A stretch of 5,944 nucleotides of DNA from Solirubrobacterales bacterium (lineage in GTDB: Bacteria > Actinomycetota > Thermoleophilia > Solirubrobacterales > 70-9): positions 1 to 5,944 of the forward strand of contig JACDBR010000243.1 of NCBI GenBank assembly GCA_013694825.1. The letters are read 5' to 3'. A model generated the notes under the pieces. The model did no database searches, was not told the origin of the DNA, and saw only the letters and a program-made list of their open reading frames with translations. Positions 4,801 to 5,944 of this stretch are shown here, piece by piece. Numbering within the stretch: position 1 is the first letter of the stretch; each line of letters opens with the position of its first letter. A program made the position numbers and the translations under genes.

Positions 4801-5944
4801 CCCAAAGCTCGACTGAAACGGGAGCCCAGGACGACCCGCTGAGGACGTTCTCGCCGCGGGTCCGATCCTGGTTCGAGCGCGTCTTCGAGGAGCCTACGCC
4901 AGCGCAGGCAGCAGGCTGGCCGGCGATCTCATCGGGCAAGAACGCTCTGATCAGCGCGCCGACCGGCTCGGGGAAGACGCTGGCGGCCTTCCTCTGGGGG
5001 ATCGACCGGCTCTCACGGCTCCCCGACCCGGATCCGGGTCGGGCGAAGAAGGACGCCGATTTCACGGGACTCGGCACCGGCACTCGCCTGGTCTACGTCT
5101 CGCCGCTGAAAGCGCTCTCCTATGACGTCGAGCGCAACCTGCGGGCGCCGCTGCGCGGGGTCGGATCGCCGATCTCGATCGGGCTGCGGACCGGCGACAC
5201 GCCGCAGGCCGAGCGCCAGGCGATGCGCCGCACGCCGCCCGACATCCTGATCACGACGCCCGAGTCGCTCTACTTGATGGTGACCTCGGGGGTGCGCGAG
5301 ATCCTGACCGGGGTCGAGGCGGTGATCGTCGACGAGATCCACGCCGTCGCCCAGTCCAAGCGCGGCGCTCACCTCGCTCTGACCCTGGAGCGCCTGGCGG
5401 CGCTTGTCCGCGAGGAGGGCGGCGAGGACCCGCAGCGGATCGGCCTCTCCGCGACCCAGCGACCGCTCGAGCGTGTCGCCCAGTTCCTCGTCGGTCCGCA
5501 CCGAAGCTGCGAGGTGGTCGACGCCGGCCGGCGCAAGCAGCTCGACCTCGCGATCGTCGTTCCGGTCGAGGACATGTCGGACCCGGGAGCGAACCCCGTC
5601 GAGACGCCGGGTCTCGACGACGGCGGTGATTCGGGACCTGACTTCGGCGAGATCAACCCGCGCTCGATCTGGCCCGCGATCTACCCCGAGCTGCTGGCGC
5701 TCGTCCAGGAGCACACCTCGACGATCATCTTCGTCAACAACCGTCGCGGTGCCGAGCGCCTCGCCAAGCGCCTCAACGAGCTCGCCAACCACGAGCCCGA
5801 GCAGGAGCTACCGGCGACCGAGCACGGCGGGCACTCTCGCGCCGAGAACGGGGGCGCCTCTCCGGCGGGTGGCGCGGAAGAGGGGTCCCCGTCGAGGAGC
5901 AACCGCACCGCAGTCGGGGAGTCGCTTCCGCGACAGGACCCGCC
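4779..5944 (+). CDS. lhr: Lhr-family DEIH-box ATP-dependent helicase, N-terminal part
   Basis: This is the start of a large helicase-related protein, a superfamily 2 ATP-dependent 3'-to-5' DNA/RNA helicase linked to DNA repair. The frame is open to the right edge, and 388 complete codons are visible of a protein usually around 1,500 residues (or about 800-900 for Lhr-core). Counting TTG as residue 1, there is a polar N-terminus (1-22), FSPRVRSWFERVF, the Q-motif-like PTPAQ (39-43), Walker A APTGSGKT (K66), motif Ia YVSPLKAL, TTPESL, Walker B DEIH (185-188) followed by the Lhr-typical KRGAHLALTLERL, motif III SAT (224-226), and the second RecA domain beginning at IIFVNNRRGAERLAKRLNEL (from 316). 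From about 338 to the edge the sequence is low-complexity and polar, an insert before the expected next motif. No ATG start exists. TTG 4779 fits a leaderless start after TAGACT, and GTG 4788 is the alternative. Whether it is full-length Lhr or Lhr-core cannot be seen. Confidence 0.92.
   Translation, partial: MTDVSEPTQSSTETGAQDDPLRTFSPRVRSWFERVFEEPTPAQAAGWPAISSGKNALISAPTGSGKTLAAFLWGIDRLSRLPDPDPGRAKKDADFTGLGTGTRLVYVSPLKALSYDVERNLRAPLRGVGSPISIGLRTGDTPQAERQAMRRTPPDILITTPESLYLMVTSGVREILTGVEAVIVDEIHAVAQSKRGAHLALTLERLAALVREEGGEDPQRIGLSATQRPLERVAQFLVGPHRSCEVVDAGRRKQLDLAIVVPVEDMSDPGANPVETPGLDDGGDSGPDFGEINPRSIWPAIYPELLALVQEHTSTIIFVNNRRGAERLAKRLNELANHEPEQELPATEHGGHSRAENGGASPAGGAEEGSPSRSNRTAVGESLPRQDP

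Noticed and set aside
5013..5792. 259-residue open frame on the - strand opposite the helicase
   Set aside because: It is antisense to intact helicase motifs I to IV and has no family signature of its own.
1..5944. A functional link between the LACTB2-like hydrolase and Lhr, as in Lhr gene clusters with nucleases
   Set aside because: The two are separated by the whole rml block, and the hydrolase lacks features that tie it to nucleic acids beyond its general fold.
1..5944. Mobile elements, CRISPR arrays, tRNA or rRNA genes
   Set aside because: I found no transposase, direct-repeat array or cloverleaf-like sequence. The window reads as continuous ordinary coding DNA.

Overview
The DNA is very GC-rich, with codons almost always ending in G or C. 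All genes lie on the + strand, and the gene families (a WYL-type regulator tail, a long-form RmlA, an Lhr helicase) fit a high-GC actinobacterium. A deep-branching group such as Thermoleophilia is my guess from overall style; no taxonomic marker is present.

Layout. (1) Positions 2-205 hold the C-terminal end of a WYL-domain regulator that runs in from the left. (2) Positions 276-1046 hold a LACTB2-like metallo-beta-lactamase-fold hydrolase. Its recognisable coding similarity begins upstream of the only available ATG. (3) Positions 1099-4728 hold all four enzymes of dTDP-L-rhamnose synthesis in the order rmlA, rmlD, rmlB, rmlC. The gaps are 54 nt, a 4-nt ATGA overlap, and 70 nt. (4) From 4779 to the right edge is the first ~388 codons of an Lhr-family DEIH-box helicase. 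It starts at TTG or GTG and is cut by the window edge.

How the genes work together. RmlA makes dTDP-glucose from glucose-1-phosphate and dTTP. RmlB dehydrates it to the 4-keto-6-deoxy sugar, RmlC epimerises it at C3 and C5, and RmlD reduces it to dTDP-L-rhamnose, the donor for rhamnosylating cell-surface glycans or small molecules. No glycosyltransferase is in view, so the acceptor is unknown. The flanking genes (regulator, hydrolase, helicase) have no evident link to the sugar pathway.

The non-coding gaps are short (about 50-70 nt) but structured. Two TAGnCT boxes sit 7-9 nt ahead of the rmlA and lhr starts, neither of which has a Shine-Dalgarno sequence, suggesting near-leaderless transcripts. 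A strong GC hairpin separates rmlB from rmlC. A near-perfect inverted repeat overlaps the lhr start codon. A GGGT-spacer-TGACCC element occurs just upstream of both rmlA and rmlD. I see no mobile element, tRNA, rRNA, CRISPR array or T-tailed terminator, and nothing that amounts to a clearly new biological system. The points worth a second look are the start-site and regulatory oddities.
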